Below are positions 1-10,525 of a stretch of 64,000 nucleotides of DNA, piece after piece. Source of the stretch: Scytalidium lignicola (taxonomy: Eukaryota; Ascomycota; Leotiomycetes). The notes below the pieces were generated by a model, which was given only the letters and a program-made list of their open reading frames with translations, had not been told where the DNA came from and searched no databases. Made by a program: the position numbers and the translations under genes. Location: positions 1-64,000 of the forward strand of contig NCSJ02000042.1 in assembly GCA_002812745.2 (NCBI GenBank), in the 5' to 3' direction. Numbering within the stretch: position 1 is the first letter of the stretch; each line of letters opens with the position of its first letter.

Positions 1-409
1 CTTTTTTTGGAGTTGACATGGTAACAGAATCGAAGGATATATTTAAAAAATAGAAGGTTAATGGTAGCCAGTATTCAATTTGTGTGGGTTTACCACAGAA
101 AATAAATACGCGACCACACTTTGCTTTTCGACCACACTTTGCTTCCACCGACTAGGAGCGAATGCGACTAAAAGTCGGGCAATGCGCGTGCCTGAGGCCC
201 GACGATTACTTTCTTGTATTTAGTAAGAATTTAATTATCCAATGTATGCTGAAAATCAAAGGAATGTGTTTGAATAGTTATACAAATATTTTGGTGAGAG
301 AGCTACCTAGGCGATACAAACTTACAGCACTCAGCTCGTTATGATGCTTCGTGTCATTTGTACAACTTCAACTACTCAGCAATGAAACCTTGGAGTGGAT
401 AAGTTACGG
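1..409. other. left-edge non-coding stretch
   Basis: No recognisable gene. It contains a short tandem repeat (111-146, listed separately). A 60-codon open frame at 162-344 has no familiar motif and is probably chance. The stretch is downstream of the SET gene, which is read towards it. Confidence 0.5.
111..146. repeat. 18-bp direct tandem repeat, two copies
   Basis: The unit CGACCACACTTTGCTT plus two variable bases occurs at 111-128 and again at 129-146, differing only in the last two bases. There is no sign of function; it is probably replication slippage. Confidence 0.85.
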
Positions 410-1662
410 TTAATTTTCTATCCTACGTATACAAAGAGTTAGAAATAGATGTATCTGTTTCCAACGTCTAGTTAGGATTTCCCTTTGACTCTCAAGCCCA
501 CAGTCAAGTATTTTTAGCTCATTAACCTTTTCGTCAACACTATCTAAATAGGATTTCAAGGCCTTTAGCAAAATTATATCGACAGAAACCTGATGCTTAT
601 CATCATCCTCTAAACCAACCGCCACCAAACGTTGCCATCTATTGAGAGGCATGCATAATATCCTCAGCGCAACTTGCGTGCGATAACAAACTGTCTCTTC
701 ATTCAGGGCATATTTCCCTAGAAAGTTTAACTCCTTCAAATTTTGTTTCTGTTCTTCGGAAAAGAGGGGTAACAGAATTTCATCAAGAGAAACCTCATCC
801 CATTTATTATCCTCAAGGATGAATCCATATTCAGCAAGTAAGAGATCATTATTGTGATTTCCGTAACTGATGTATACTTCCTCTCCCTTCTTAATGCCTT
901 TATCTGCACAGATTTGGTATCCAGACAATGAGTATGTTACTTCACAACCAACATCGTTATGATTAAAACTATCAGCAAGAGGAATGAGAGCCAAGCAATC
1001 ATCATGGCTTAGCTGCTTTTTAGTTTTTAGTTTTCGGGAAGTATAGTAGAATGTTCGAGTATTGACTAGGAACCAATTATAGAGGTAGAGGTCGTAAGAG
1101 AGATCAGGGAATGCACTATAGACAATAGTCCAATCAGAGGAGATCTTCTTCTTTTGGCTTTTTAATATAGATAAAGCTCCTGGTGGCAGAAGCACTTTGA
1201 GCGAAGAGTGCCACATATATGGGATCGACTCTTCAATGTCTATCTTCTTTGGTAGAACGGCCCGCCATAGAGCACAGGTTTCGGATACGTCCATTGCTAA
1301 TTCGGCAGCTAAGAGACCATGGACACTGATATCTCTGAGGGCTTTAGAGATGCGCTTAGGGACAGTTTGAAGTGTTCGGAGGACAGATATCGGGGCTTCT
1401 AATAACGGATCCCCGGCCTCATCGACTGTCAGAACGGGCAGAGAGGGAAAAGATGAAATCAATGACGCAAAAAAGGAAGAAAAAACCTTTCGTCACCAAT
1501 AGCGTATGAATAAAGATAGAATTAAAGATTTTTCTCACGTACATTAAGGTCTTTCTCTGCAATCACCCCCAATCCTCTACCAGGAAATCTATGTATCGTG
1601 ATGCCATTAAGCTTAACTCCACGTGCAAGAGCCCACTTTACAAACTCTTCGTGATATTCCAT
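410..1662 (-). CDS. SET-domain protein lysine methyltransferase (Rubisco-LSMT/RKM type)
   Basis: Two exons, 1539-1662 and 410-1425, joined across a 113-bp intron (donor GTGAG, acceptor CAG, phase 1), give about 379 residues from an ATG at 1662. Exon 1 supplies the N-terminal SET signature (HRFPGRGLGVIAEKDL, about residues 26-41). The split SET core returns as PLADSFNHND and GEEVYISYGNHNNDLLLAEYGF (the NH and ExxxSYG AdoMet/catalytic motifs), followed by an LSMT-like C-terminal helical domain. In the family these cytosolic or nuclear enzymes methylate lysines of ribosomal proteins or elongation factors; the substrate cannot be read here. The family is usually 350-500 residues, so the copy looks complete. 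The intron splits the SET N-terminus, so an ORF-only call starting at 1462 would miss the first 42 residues. Confidence 0.9.
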
Positions 1663-2577
1663 CTCATATATTATACCAATAGTAAATAGCCCATCTATCT
1701 AAAGCGCAAGATAGTAATCGATCTGTGCCGAAGAGAAAATTTTGCTTTTCAAAATAAGTGTTCCGAATACGAACTAGCCCAAGACTCTGAACGCATGCTG
1801 ATTCATCAGATTTCCCTCACTATCAGCCCATAAAATAACGGGTACTTTCTTAAGGCTATCCCTTGGGACCCCATTTGCTTAAACTTGTTAGGCCAAATTT
1901 ATATAAGGAATATTCAAGGATTCTATCCACTCACCGGCCTTCCTCAGTGGTAAAACATTTATAACATGTCTAAATATAAGTGACTCTATTTCCACCGGTT
2001 GAGGGGATAACGTAATTCCCGGTCCACCCGGCCACCCTGTATCACCGGCCACTGAATTTCACAGCGAAATTATCAAATTTCAAGTACTAATAACTCAACA
2101 ACAAACTTATTTTATCCTGAGCTGACTGGTAAATTCGAGCCATTATTATTTCTAGCAAGGTATCTGCCAATTATAAACAAGAAATCACTTTTTGATGCTT
2201 ATGTTAAGTTGATTTCTTTCATAGCTAGTCTAAAAGAAGTAACTCGATCGGAAGCGAGTGATGAGGAACCATAAGACTTTGTTTTCTTTGTCAAACATTG
2301 TAGAACATTGTTGTATCTGTGTGGAGTAAGCCACGTACATAGGTATCGTATAGCCTGTTAAGCTCACGATTTAATGCATTTCGTTCCCTTCCTAGACATA
2401 ATTCATGACCGAATGCATGCTACATTGATAGAAGGTTAAGACTGCAACAGCCCAAACTCGAAGTATTTCAAAAGAGTATGAAATCACTGAAATTATGCCA
2501 TCCAACCCCAACTCCAAATTGAATCCTAAAACACCTATAACACTGAACAGCAATAATTTGTTAAGGTACACTAATAA
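1663..2577. other. intergenic stretch with one coding-like scrap
   Basis: Mostly AT-rich without a gene. On the minus strand about 1856-1777 reads KKVPVILWADSEGNL followed by MNQHAFRVLG, which looks like real protein but is not a family I recognise. It runs straight to a stop and has no start, so it is at best a gene fragment. A dispersed repeat lies at 2008-2052. Confidence 0.4.
2008..2052 (-). repeat. dispersed repeat copy, GGCCGG-rich, partner at 62656-62701
   Basis: Read on the minus strand this 45-mer matches 62656-62701 with only a few differences. The last 18 bases, GACCGGGAATTACGTTAT, are identical. It stands out as GC-rich in AT-rich surroundings. It is probably the end of a mobile element family; the element itself was not delimited. 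Confidence 0.7.
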
Positions 2578-4272
2578 TCACAAAACTATTTGATTATATG
2601 TTATACCCGTCCTCAGTCGCTGAGCAAATACCGTAGCTTGGCGAATACCCATTGTGCGACCAAGCTCTTCGAATTTCTTTGTAACCCAACAACGAAGCCT
2701 GGTTGGAGCGCCCCTAGTACTTCCTGCTACATAGAGGGGCCAAAGAAGTGGAAAGATTGAGCTAAATCGAGGCGTTAAGCTGAATTGACCCCAGGTGTCA
2801 TAGTCACCAAGAATGAATGGAACACTATAGCAAAGATCTGCTGCCATCTCAGTGATTACGGCTTGCGATCGTTTGCATTGGGAACAACAGCTTGCCAATT
2901 TCTCTACACTCGTTGGCAAGGCGCATTCGTTTAGACAGACACGATTCAGGATTTCGTCATTGACGAAAATAGGCACAACTCGGTAGCAGTTCCAAATATT
3001 TGGAAGCCTGAAATGACTGTAGATGTGATAGTAACCATCATACGGCACATAACCCTCTCCCGAGAGGGTCACAGTCTTGTATCGCCAACGTGATGGGACA
3101 TTGGCAGCCCATTTCTCCAAGTCCGCCTCGATTAGAAGAACCCTTGAGATGATAATATCAGGGTTATGGAGCCTTTCCTCTTTAACAGCGATATTTAGGT
3201 TGACGACCCGGAGAATGATATCAAGTAACCTACTGAAGACACCTTCGTCGGTAGACTGGAACGGTCGCGAACTATCTGACAGTTGAACCATGGAATATGG
3301 GACATGCACTCCACTTCGGAGACAGTTGAGGAGCTGTCTGCTATTAGCACCCCACCGCATGACTTAGAGGCAAGAAGGAGCCATACAATAAACGTATGAA
3401 GTTCCAAAAAGAGCCTGACACCCTCTTGTCTCTTGAACTGCTCTACACCTCGGAAATTAGCTAATGCCACGGCACCGTCAAAGTGGCGATTCCATGGTAG
3501 TAACGACTCTGAACCTTTATATGTGATAGCCTAGATCAAAACTTAGTGCACAGGACATAATGATCAAGCTTTGATTCATACCTCGAAAAAGGCTAGAAAT
3601 GTAACTGCCCTGAATGTTGTATTACCCTTCGACATCTCCTCATCTACGAGTGCTTGTTGTGTTTGTCGTAGTGCCAAAGTATATGTACGGAATCCCCAGT
3701 CTAACATATCTTCACATTGGCATGCGTGCGATAGAGCCGCAATGCCCATCGAGACAATAGCTGTGTATAACACACCACGATGTCGCGGTGGGCGGTGAAC
3801 ATCAGACAAGTTCCAGTCGAAGACATATCTATCAAAAAAGAAGGAAACTCCCCGGTCTTCTAAATTCGAAGCTAGTGTCTGAAAGTGGAGGGAGACGTCG
3901 TTCAGAGGCGAAGAGAGAAATTTACCGTCATCTAAACTCGACTTTACAATATCCTGGCTCAACAGCGCATGTGGTAGAGATTTACTTCTACGGGCTGAAC
4001 GGACCTTGCGGCCATGGGATATAAGGACTTTTTGCGTAACCTTCTCTGTTTCGTCTCTGAATACAACATCTGACTTATCTCTGTATCCTGAACATGTCCA
4101 GTTCGACCTGGCGCACTGCGAGCACGAGGGCCGTAATTGGTCACACTGAGCTTGTTAGCTCGAACGGGATACTGCTGGAAGGTAAGATTCTTAGATACAA
4201 CTGGCTGCTCACCTTTATCCGCCTCAATCGACAGCCTTCACAATTGGTGCTTACTCGGCCGCGAAAAATCAT
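2578..4272 (-). CDS. Zn2Cys6 fungal transcription factor
   Basis: Four exons (4213-4272, 3582-4145, 3387-3506, 2578-3333) with introns of 67, 75 and 53 bp, all phase 0, give about 499 residues. The zinc cluster is split by intron 1: NCEGCRLRRIK in exon 1 and CDQLRPSCSQCARSNWTC in exon 2 together supply six cysteines with normal Zn2Cys6 spacing. The rest matches the fungal-specific regulatory domain (FDGAVALANFRG in exon 3; FPLLWPLYVAG and a MGIRQA block near the C-terminus). It is a nuclear DNA-binding regulator. The target is unknown and no cluster partner lies directly beside it; the neighbour at 4611 is a mobile element. All exons stay open and in frame, so the gene looks functional. The ATG at 4272 is the first after an in-frame TAG upstream. 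Confidence 0.88.
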
Positions 4273-4610
4273 GGCCGTAATTATTTTGGTGAGACCTAGC
4301 CGCCTAGGGAGGGGTCGTGTTGCAGTTATTCTAGGAGATCCTCCGGTGGCTGAACACGCTGATTTGAAAGAACGATAGCGTGGCGCAACCCTGACAGAGG
4401 ACGGTCTTAGGAGAGAATATTATAGAGTACTCCCTCCCCACCCTGTGATAAGGAAGTGTCTTTGGTGATTTGTGGTAACTTTGTCTCCATCCTCAGCACT
4501 AAGGGGGAAAGAGGGGCTTGCGGCACCGTCTTACGAACGTACTTACTGCTTTGGGACGCGCGTCGGCTGCTTGCTCTGCTTACTGAGATACCTAACGCCG
4601 TACACGTGTA

Positions 4611-5248
4611 ACGAACTAGGGGACAGAAGTCCGTGGTTTACAGGGGTTCTCAAGGGCTGCAAAACCCTCATTTTTCCAGTGCCACTACCACCTCAACTCA
4701 CTTATTTCTCTACCAAAATGGATGTTCCATGCACGCTGCCAATGTTGCCATACCTTTCAAGTGCAGAGATTAAAACTAAACACAAAGAAATAATGCGCCA
4801 ACTCCAGAAATACGTAAAAGTGGTTTCTAAAAACCTTGAGAAATATTACAAGCTTAGTTAATTTACCATTTATGGAAGATAGCGATTCAGCACACAAGCA
4901 CAAGTTTATTACAAATCCTTATGCTAGATAACGTGCAGATCATGGTTTTCTATTGTTTTTACACTTTTCAATCTCTTCAGATATAAATCCTATTAAGAAA
5001 TGTTGAAGAAGAATTAAACAGACGATTTACAGGCGTTAAATTTAACCTACGACTAAAACTGAGATGGTGTTAGCTGTGATAGAGGAATAAGATAAATTAC
5101 CACAGGAATAGATAAATAGCTTGATAGAGAAGCATGAGTATTGAGTACAGGAATTAGTAAAAAGACGTGAGTGGTCTACACCTAATTAATCAATAGAATT
5201 GGTGTTCTTGAACCCCTGTAAACCACGGACTTTTGTCCCCTAGTTCGT
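4611..5248. mobile_element. short DNA element with 39-bp terminal inverted repeats
   Basis: The arms at 4611-4649 and 5210-5248 are inverted copies (ACGAACTAGGGGACA...CAGGGGTT) differing at one base. They enclose about 560 bp of AT-rich DNA. A short open frame in it (4718-4861) encodes no transposase motif I recognise. The left flank ends in TA and the right begins AA, so a TA duplication of a Tc1/mariner-type insertion is possible but not demonstrated. Most likely a non-autonomous (MITE-like) element. Confidence 0.75.
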
Positions 5249-5939
5249 AAGGCCGGAAAGAAATCTGCTCCAGAGTGTGAAATGAATCCTGACGAACCTC
5301 GCAGACCAGCTATCCTTCCTCAGTTTTAAAGAATGGTATATTGTTGAGTATATGTTCCGTATTTGTTGTTCGTCCCTTGTAGTCGTGCCTTCGTTGCAGC
5401 AAAGGTTTTCTTTCTTTTAGGGAATACAAGCCGGCTTGCTGCGAGCGTAGCGAGCAGGAGGGAGTAATTATTAATTACTAAGCTCTTGATATTCTACTGT
5501 TAGCGGCTAAAGCCGTTAAAGGAGGGCTCATGTGATATAAGATCTTTATTACACTAACTGTAACAATCTAATAATCATACGATATTATGAGATTACAGCT
5601 TGTAAATGGTAAAGCTCAAGGGCGAAAAACAAGAACGTGTGAAAACACGCCAAAAAAAAAACGTGTAAAAGGGAGGTCAACAACAGATTTCGCTGATTGA
5701 TTAATTGATTGACTGATTTGGTCATAGATACTGAGCCGCCAAATGGAGCAATTATAAAACTGTAATAAATACATCTAATCAAAGATTTCCTTCTACTTTA
5801 ATTCCTCATATCTAACCATGATTTAATCATATATAATCTTGATTTTGAAAGCATTATAACTTTCAAGCTCCTGTGTAGTTTGTACTTATACTTGCAGGAA
5901 AGCTTTTGGAGAAAGCAACGTAAGCTCTTCCTCTCTTTC
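5249..5939. other. AT-rich intergenic DNA with a GC-rich transposon-like scrap
   Basis: No gene recognised. A GC-rich patch near 5430-5460 holds the near-palindrome TGCGAGCGTAGCGAGCA, a style common at the ends of fungal transposons. A 65-codon minus frame at 5585-5782 has no recognisable content. Confidence 0.35.
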
Positions 5940-6435
5940 GGGTTTGAGAAGCTGGTATCTCAAATATGGTTTATTCCCAGCTTTCCATATAAAATTGACT
6001 ACGACCTGGCAGGTGTGGTGGTATTTATAGGCGCGTCCGTATCGAAGCTCAAGCTAAGCAACTAAGTCTGCTCTCGAGTTCCCGAGAAGTACCCAGGCAC
6101 CATNGTTGAATATGTGATATCAACGGAATCCACGACAGCGAAACAGCCTATATCAATTAGCTTTGTTGAAACGGCGAGCATTCCGCTTGTTGCGTAGACA
6201 GCACTTCAGACGCTCCAAGGTAGCGAGAAAGGAAAAGTTGGCGGTTTAAAGGCGAAGACTGTTTTCATAACAGGAGATTTAAGTTCAACAGGCTCTTTTA
6301 AGACCCAACTTGCAAAAAAGATTTGAGGCTAGGAAAGTGTTAACAATTTTGAGCACAGGAAAGATACCAAATATTAAAGAGCTGTTGAGAGAATCTTTGC
6401 CTGACCAGATTATTGACTATAATAAAATAAAATAA
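5940..6435 (+). pseudogene. broken zinc-type alcohol dehydrogenase / quinone oxidoreductase
   Basis: One frame from about 5976 reads as the medium-chain reductase family. PSFPYKIDYDLAGVVVFIG matches the conserved YDxAGVV block. It is followed by SRVPEKYPGT, the SFVETASIPL block, and KAKTVFITG at the nucleotide-binding loop. In-frame stops interrupt it at about 6063 (TAA, where the family has an acidic residue) and about 6196 (TAG, likely from CAG). A frameshift near 6323 moves the frame to KVLTILSTGKIPN and LPDQIIDY. The 5' part and the C-terminal third are missing, and the remnant stops beside the tail of the PRISE gene. An N at 6104 lies inside it. It is surely non-functional; only the exact 5' limit is uncertain. 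Confidence 0.8.
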
Positions 6436-6448
6436 AAGGTCTTGTTAA

Positions 6449-7805
6449 TTATGGAATGATTTTCCCCTCCTTCATCAATTCAAAAGCCGTCAAATACCCA
6501 TTCACAGTTTTCTCGGTTTCAATAAACCCAATTTCTCTTGCCTTAGTTATGTCATACTGCCTATCAAACGCTGCCAAACTCATCATTACTGTTAGATGAG
6601 AGAAGTTGGTCTTTTCTACGGCCTGCCTCTTCAATCTATTCTTTTCTATCCAAGCAAGCCATTCTGCCTTGTGCGATTGTATATATGAATCAATGTTGAA
6701 GCCTTCGTCTGGGCCTCTGCCAACAAGACCGAAATACGAGGTTAACGTAGGCCACATCTCCTCCCAGCTGATACTGTCTTCGTCTCCAATATTGAAGGTA
6801 TCACCGTTCGCCAAACCAGGGTAAAGGGATGTGTAGATGTGGAAGTGAGCGAGAATAGATTGGGAAACGTCCGTGTGACGAGCTACAAAAGCTGTTTGTG
6901 ATCCTGGATAAGGCACGGAAGCACCACGACCTTCAATAGAGGCATAAAAGCTGAAGAAAATCCCGAGAGAGTGAGCCATATTCATGGCATTGCTGGAAGG
7001 AACGAATCCAGACTATTTAAAAACGAGGTTGTCAGATTTTATATGTTCCTAGTGTAGCTATTGGAGCTACAGCTTACCACACCGTCTGGCCGCACCTCCA
7101 CAAATTTCCAGCTCTTTCCTTTGCTGAGCTTCTTAAGCAAATCGTATTGAGAGTAATACAAAATCTGGGAGGCGAATGGCTCAGGAATTCGAGGGTTGGA
7201 TTCTTTTAATGGAGGCGTGGGAAGACCTAGTTCGCGAACAAACATAAATCCATATGACTAGAAGATCATTGGTAGTTAGGATTGACTTTGTCCAAAAAAA
7301 TTCTTGATCTGACACATCTTATGAGATATCTCACCATTCCACCGGTCTGGAGTGTCCATGATTCTAGCCGAGGGGAAAGTTTTTCAACAGCTTCAACAGC
7401 GTTTTGTATGATGTCCAAATTTGCCTTTATTCCTTCCGTTCCTCCGACATGCCCGGTTAGTATGAACGCTAAAGATTGCACATATTAGTTCATCTTTAAC
7501 TATTGATTTTGCCAGTTTTTCGTTCTCGTACCCGCAAAGTAAACGTTAGTCACGTTATTGATGCCATCGATATTTGCAAGTTGTTTTTCTACCTCTGACG
7601 CTCCAGCACTCAGGTCGATTCCACTGTAAAGTTGCAGTCGCTCATCTTCTGGGAGAAGTGAATCGATTTTCGACAAGGGGCGGTTGGTAAGAGCAATCAC
7701 CTGATCGAAAGTTGTCGGGGATGGATACCGCAGAGCTTCTTTGGCGATTGCCCACCCAGTGATTCCCGAGGCACCAAAGACTAAAGCAGTGCGAGATGAA
7801 GACAT
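6449..7805 (-). CDS. PRISE-family short-chain reductase (5-beta-reductase/iridoid-synthase-like)
   Basis: An NADPH-dependent short-chain dehydrogenase of the extended PRISE group. These reduce enones or make small metabolites; the substrate is unknown. It starts with SRTALVFGASGITGWAI (Rossmann GxxGxxG) at ATG 7805. Further exons give QTGGM (7335-~7424), SYGFMFVRELGLPTPPLKE and YYSQYDLLKKL (the catalytic YxxxxxK-like block, 7078-7257) and the long C-terminal exon 6449-7012 ending GYLTAFELMKEGKIIP. Introns at 7013-7077 and 7258-7334 are clean GT-AG. The first junction is doubtful. Exon 1 runs into a TAG at 7502-7500. The only frame-keeping splice I found (GT at 7531, AAG acceptor before 7432) deletes the usual linker. 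So this may be a working gene with an odd intron or a newly damaged one. A longer in-frame start at 8039 looks like leader. Confidence 0.75.
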
Positions 7806-8747
7806 GAAAAACGGTTGGTGGTGAGGAAATACTAGGTGATATTTAGATATAGATGATTGAAAGAGCCGCTTTTGATGATTACTCACAGTTTGAGTGGACT
7901 TTTTATCACATTTACGACAACCATCTTTGGTTAGAGGTGGTGTTCCCAAGCGGACGATGAATTGGCCCACGCGGGGAGTTTGAAAGGCCTTTAGCTCAAA
8001 TTCGGCGCAGAGATGCTCCGTCGCGAAGGACTTGTTCATTTTACGGACTACAGTGAATTTGAGCCACTAATGTCACCACTTCCATTGTAGCCGCGGCAAT
8101 TGCTATAATGCTCTACAATACATAGATTACTCAACATTTTCCCCTGACCTGCTGCCACATTGTTTGAGCCTCTGTCTGTTCAAGCCTTAACTTTCTTCGT
8201 CAACCTTGATACTTTCGTGACACTAGTGGGTTCTAAATAAAGCTTTGGAATACTCCTTCCGACGGACAATACTTGTCTGGCCATCTGAAATTGAATGCTC
8301 ATGAATGACATAAAAGTACTATTAGGAAATCTAATGTGAGAAATAGAAGGATCTATTTCCACATAGCCTTGTTAATATCATATCAGATTAACTAATTAAA
8401 GTTATAATTTCATTCCACAACTTCATAATAAGTATAGGTAACCCAGCTTCTAGATTGAGATCGAAGTCAACAACCCGCAGTGAATACATTATCTCAAATC
8501 GCACGCACCTTATTGATTACACTGACACGTATTACTAGTTCAGACTAACGAGTAAAGAATAAATCAGAGGTTAAAGTAAGAATGCATATTAATTAAAAGT
8601 TTGGAGAACTCGGTTACTCGGGCAAGAGGTCAAGGAAAATGAGTGGTTAACTTTTAAATAAAGTTAACAAATTATATTATATAGGACAAATATACTGTTT
8701 ATGTAGATAATAATATTATTAAAATACAATTTTATTTATTATCGACC
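7806..8747. other. intergenic DNA upstream of the PRISE gene
   Basis: The promoter side of the minus-strand reductase. Reading frames here have no recognisable domain and the composition becomes AT-rich after 8360. Confidence 0.4.
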
Positions 8748-9047
8748 ATGATATTATTAAAAAGTTATAAAAAATTTAAAGTGTGTTTAACCTTAATAAT
8801 AAAGACATTAAGAGAGGTTACAATGATGGGGCAAGTTCTCAAATTTTCATTTTTAATAAGGGATGGTTTGAAATTGAATTTTCAAGGCAGAAGACGAACT
8901 ATCTTAGAGAAAGTCATAAACAATTTGAATTTTTGCAAGTTTCCTAATTTTGACCCTGATGATCTTTACAAGCCCGCTTATAATTATCTATCTTCTACTA
9001 CATCAGCTCTTAAGAGTCGATATAATAAAATAATAGACAAGCTATGA
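8748..9047 (+). CDS. unrecognised small open frame (99 codons)
   Basis: A lysine-rich frame beginning MILLKSYKKFK with no domain, signal peptide or membrane helix I recognise. It sits in AT-rich DNA next to a broken gene, so it may be chance or transposon debris. No function is assigned. Confidence 0.2.
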   Translation: MILLKSYKKFKVCLTLIIKTLREVTMMGQVLKFSFLIRDGLKLNFQGRRRTILEKVINNLNFCKFPNFDPDDLYKPAYNYLSSTTSALKSRYNKIIDKL

Positions 9048-9095
9048 TCATCCTCATCGAATAGTTCACTCAAACGAATCCGGAAGTGATACTTT

Positions 9096-10471
9096 TTGCC
9101 GATTGTCGTGATTTCTTCCATCTCCTCTTCACTAAGCTTCAAGTCCAACGCAGTAAAGTACTACTGCAGACGCTCCGACTTCCTAGACGTAGTGATAGAT
9201 GCAGGAGTGGTCGAAGTTGTACATGGCAAAGCAAAATCGGCCGTCCAGCTCAGCGATGCAGAGAGAGAATTTCTGCGCGCTTGCATCGGCAACCATAGGG
9301 CAGGACAAGACAGAGAAAGCGCTGTATTCGTGACACATGTTCGATATTGCGTGCTACAGAGCGCTCCACCCTACGGGCAAATTCTTCGTATTGAATATCA
9401 CCCCAGACAGCCGATTTTGGATCGTATCTTTTGCTTCTTTGCGGAACTGCTCGATACCTACCGTGCCAACCCCGGCATATCTATCTATACTCTCACAGCA
9501 GCTCACAAATACGTGATAAAGGTGTAAAATGCTTCACATACACATCAGTTCCAGTGACCATGGCATCCAGGCCGCCTGATGAGCTCCTCTGTGAGTTTGG
9601 AGAGGTTCTTCCCAAGGCAGACAGTATCATTCAAGACCGCCGGCAATCCCTAGATCACAGGGCATCAATCAAGTTCCACGTTTTCAATCTCAATGCCTCC
9701 ACGCTCAGAAGCCTTGCAGATATCAAGGTCGTCTGGGTTGATTCTATTGGATCTCATCTAGACTTTGATTTTACGATTCCGGCATTATATATCTTTAAAA
9801 TGCCTTCCTTTTGTAAGTTACACAAAACAAACAGTTCAATACTTTCCATGTATGCCCATTTCAAATCTCACTGTCTCCCCCTGTTTTTAATATACCACCG
9901 TCTAACACTAGTTCAGCCTCACCTAAGAACTCTATACGGAGAATAAGAGCCTTATGCCAAACTTCTCTATTACTGAGCTCATGGAAGAGGTAATTCTTTC
10001 TTACAGGCTCCTCTTCCGCGACAACCGATCGTCACGGAAACTTTATAAGAAGGTCGAGCGATCACGAGCATACTATCCTACTCTTTGATTCTCTCCCCCA
10101 CACACATCGTAATCTCAGTGATGAAAACCACGCCAAAGAGAGCCGGGCGAGCGACCCCCTCCTCGACGACCACTGCGGTGCGCATTTACCAACCACACTC
10201 CTCTCCTCCGTTGGTGTCCCCGTACGCGAAACATACGATAGTCTGGCGACGTTCCCGATATTTGAGCGGCGGCTGAAAGTGGTGCAGGACTACATATCAA
10301 GAATTGAGCCCCGTCGAATCCGATCTCTGTGGCGAGATAGGCGAGATTTGAGGTTGTGGTATACGATTTGGGCGTTTTTGATCATTGGAGGCATTCATTT
10401 CCATTTATCTCTCTGCAGCGCAAGTAGTAATTGCGGTCAAGGCATATGATTTACAATTAGCGCAACGGTAG
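9096..10471 (+). pseudogene. broken gene for a conserved fungal C-terminally membrane-anchored protein of unknown function
   Basis: Successive blocks in different frames fit one uncharacterised Pezizomycotina family. They are: N-terminal VTHVRYCVLQSAPPYGQILR and FCFFAELLDTYRANPGISIY (9096-9527); MASRPPDELLCEFGEVLPKA to FKMPSFCKL (9560-9830); EEVILSYRLLFRDNRSSRKL (about 9985-10050); DHCGAHLPTTLLSSVGVPVR to RRIRSLWRDRRDLRLWYTIW (about 10110-10385); and a final VIAVKAYDLQLAQR before TAG at 10471. Changes of frame near 9530, 10050 and 10410 are not explained by introns. One genuine donor (GTAAGT at 9813) suggests an original intron after FKMPSFC. Role unknown: the family ends in a single hydrophobic helix (WAFLIIGGI here) and a short tail. 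Confidence 0.65.
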
Positions 10472-10525
10472 CAGCAGGTACCATGCACTGGTTGATCCAG
10501 AAGCTTTTTGCATTTATTTTCACAT

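Noticed and set aside
4472..4861. 129-codon plus-strand open frame
   Set aside because: It crosses the left inverted repeat of a mobile element and shows no motif; likely chance.
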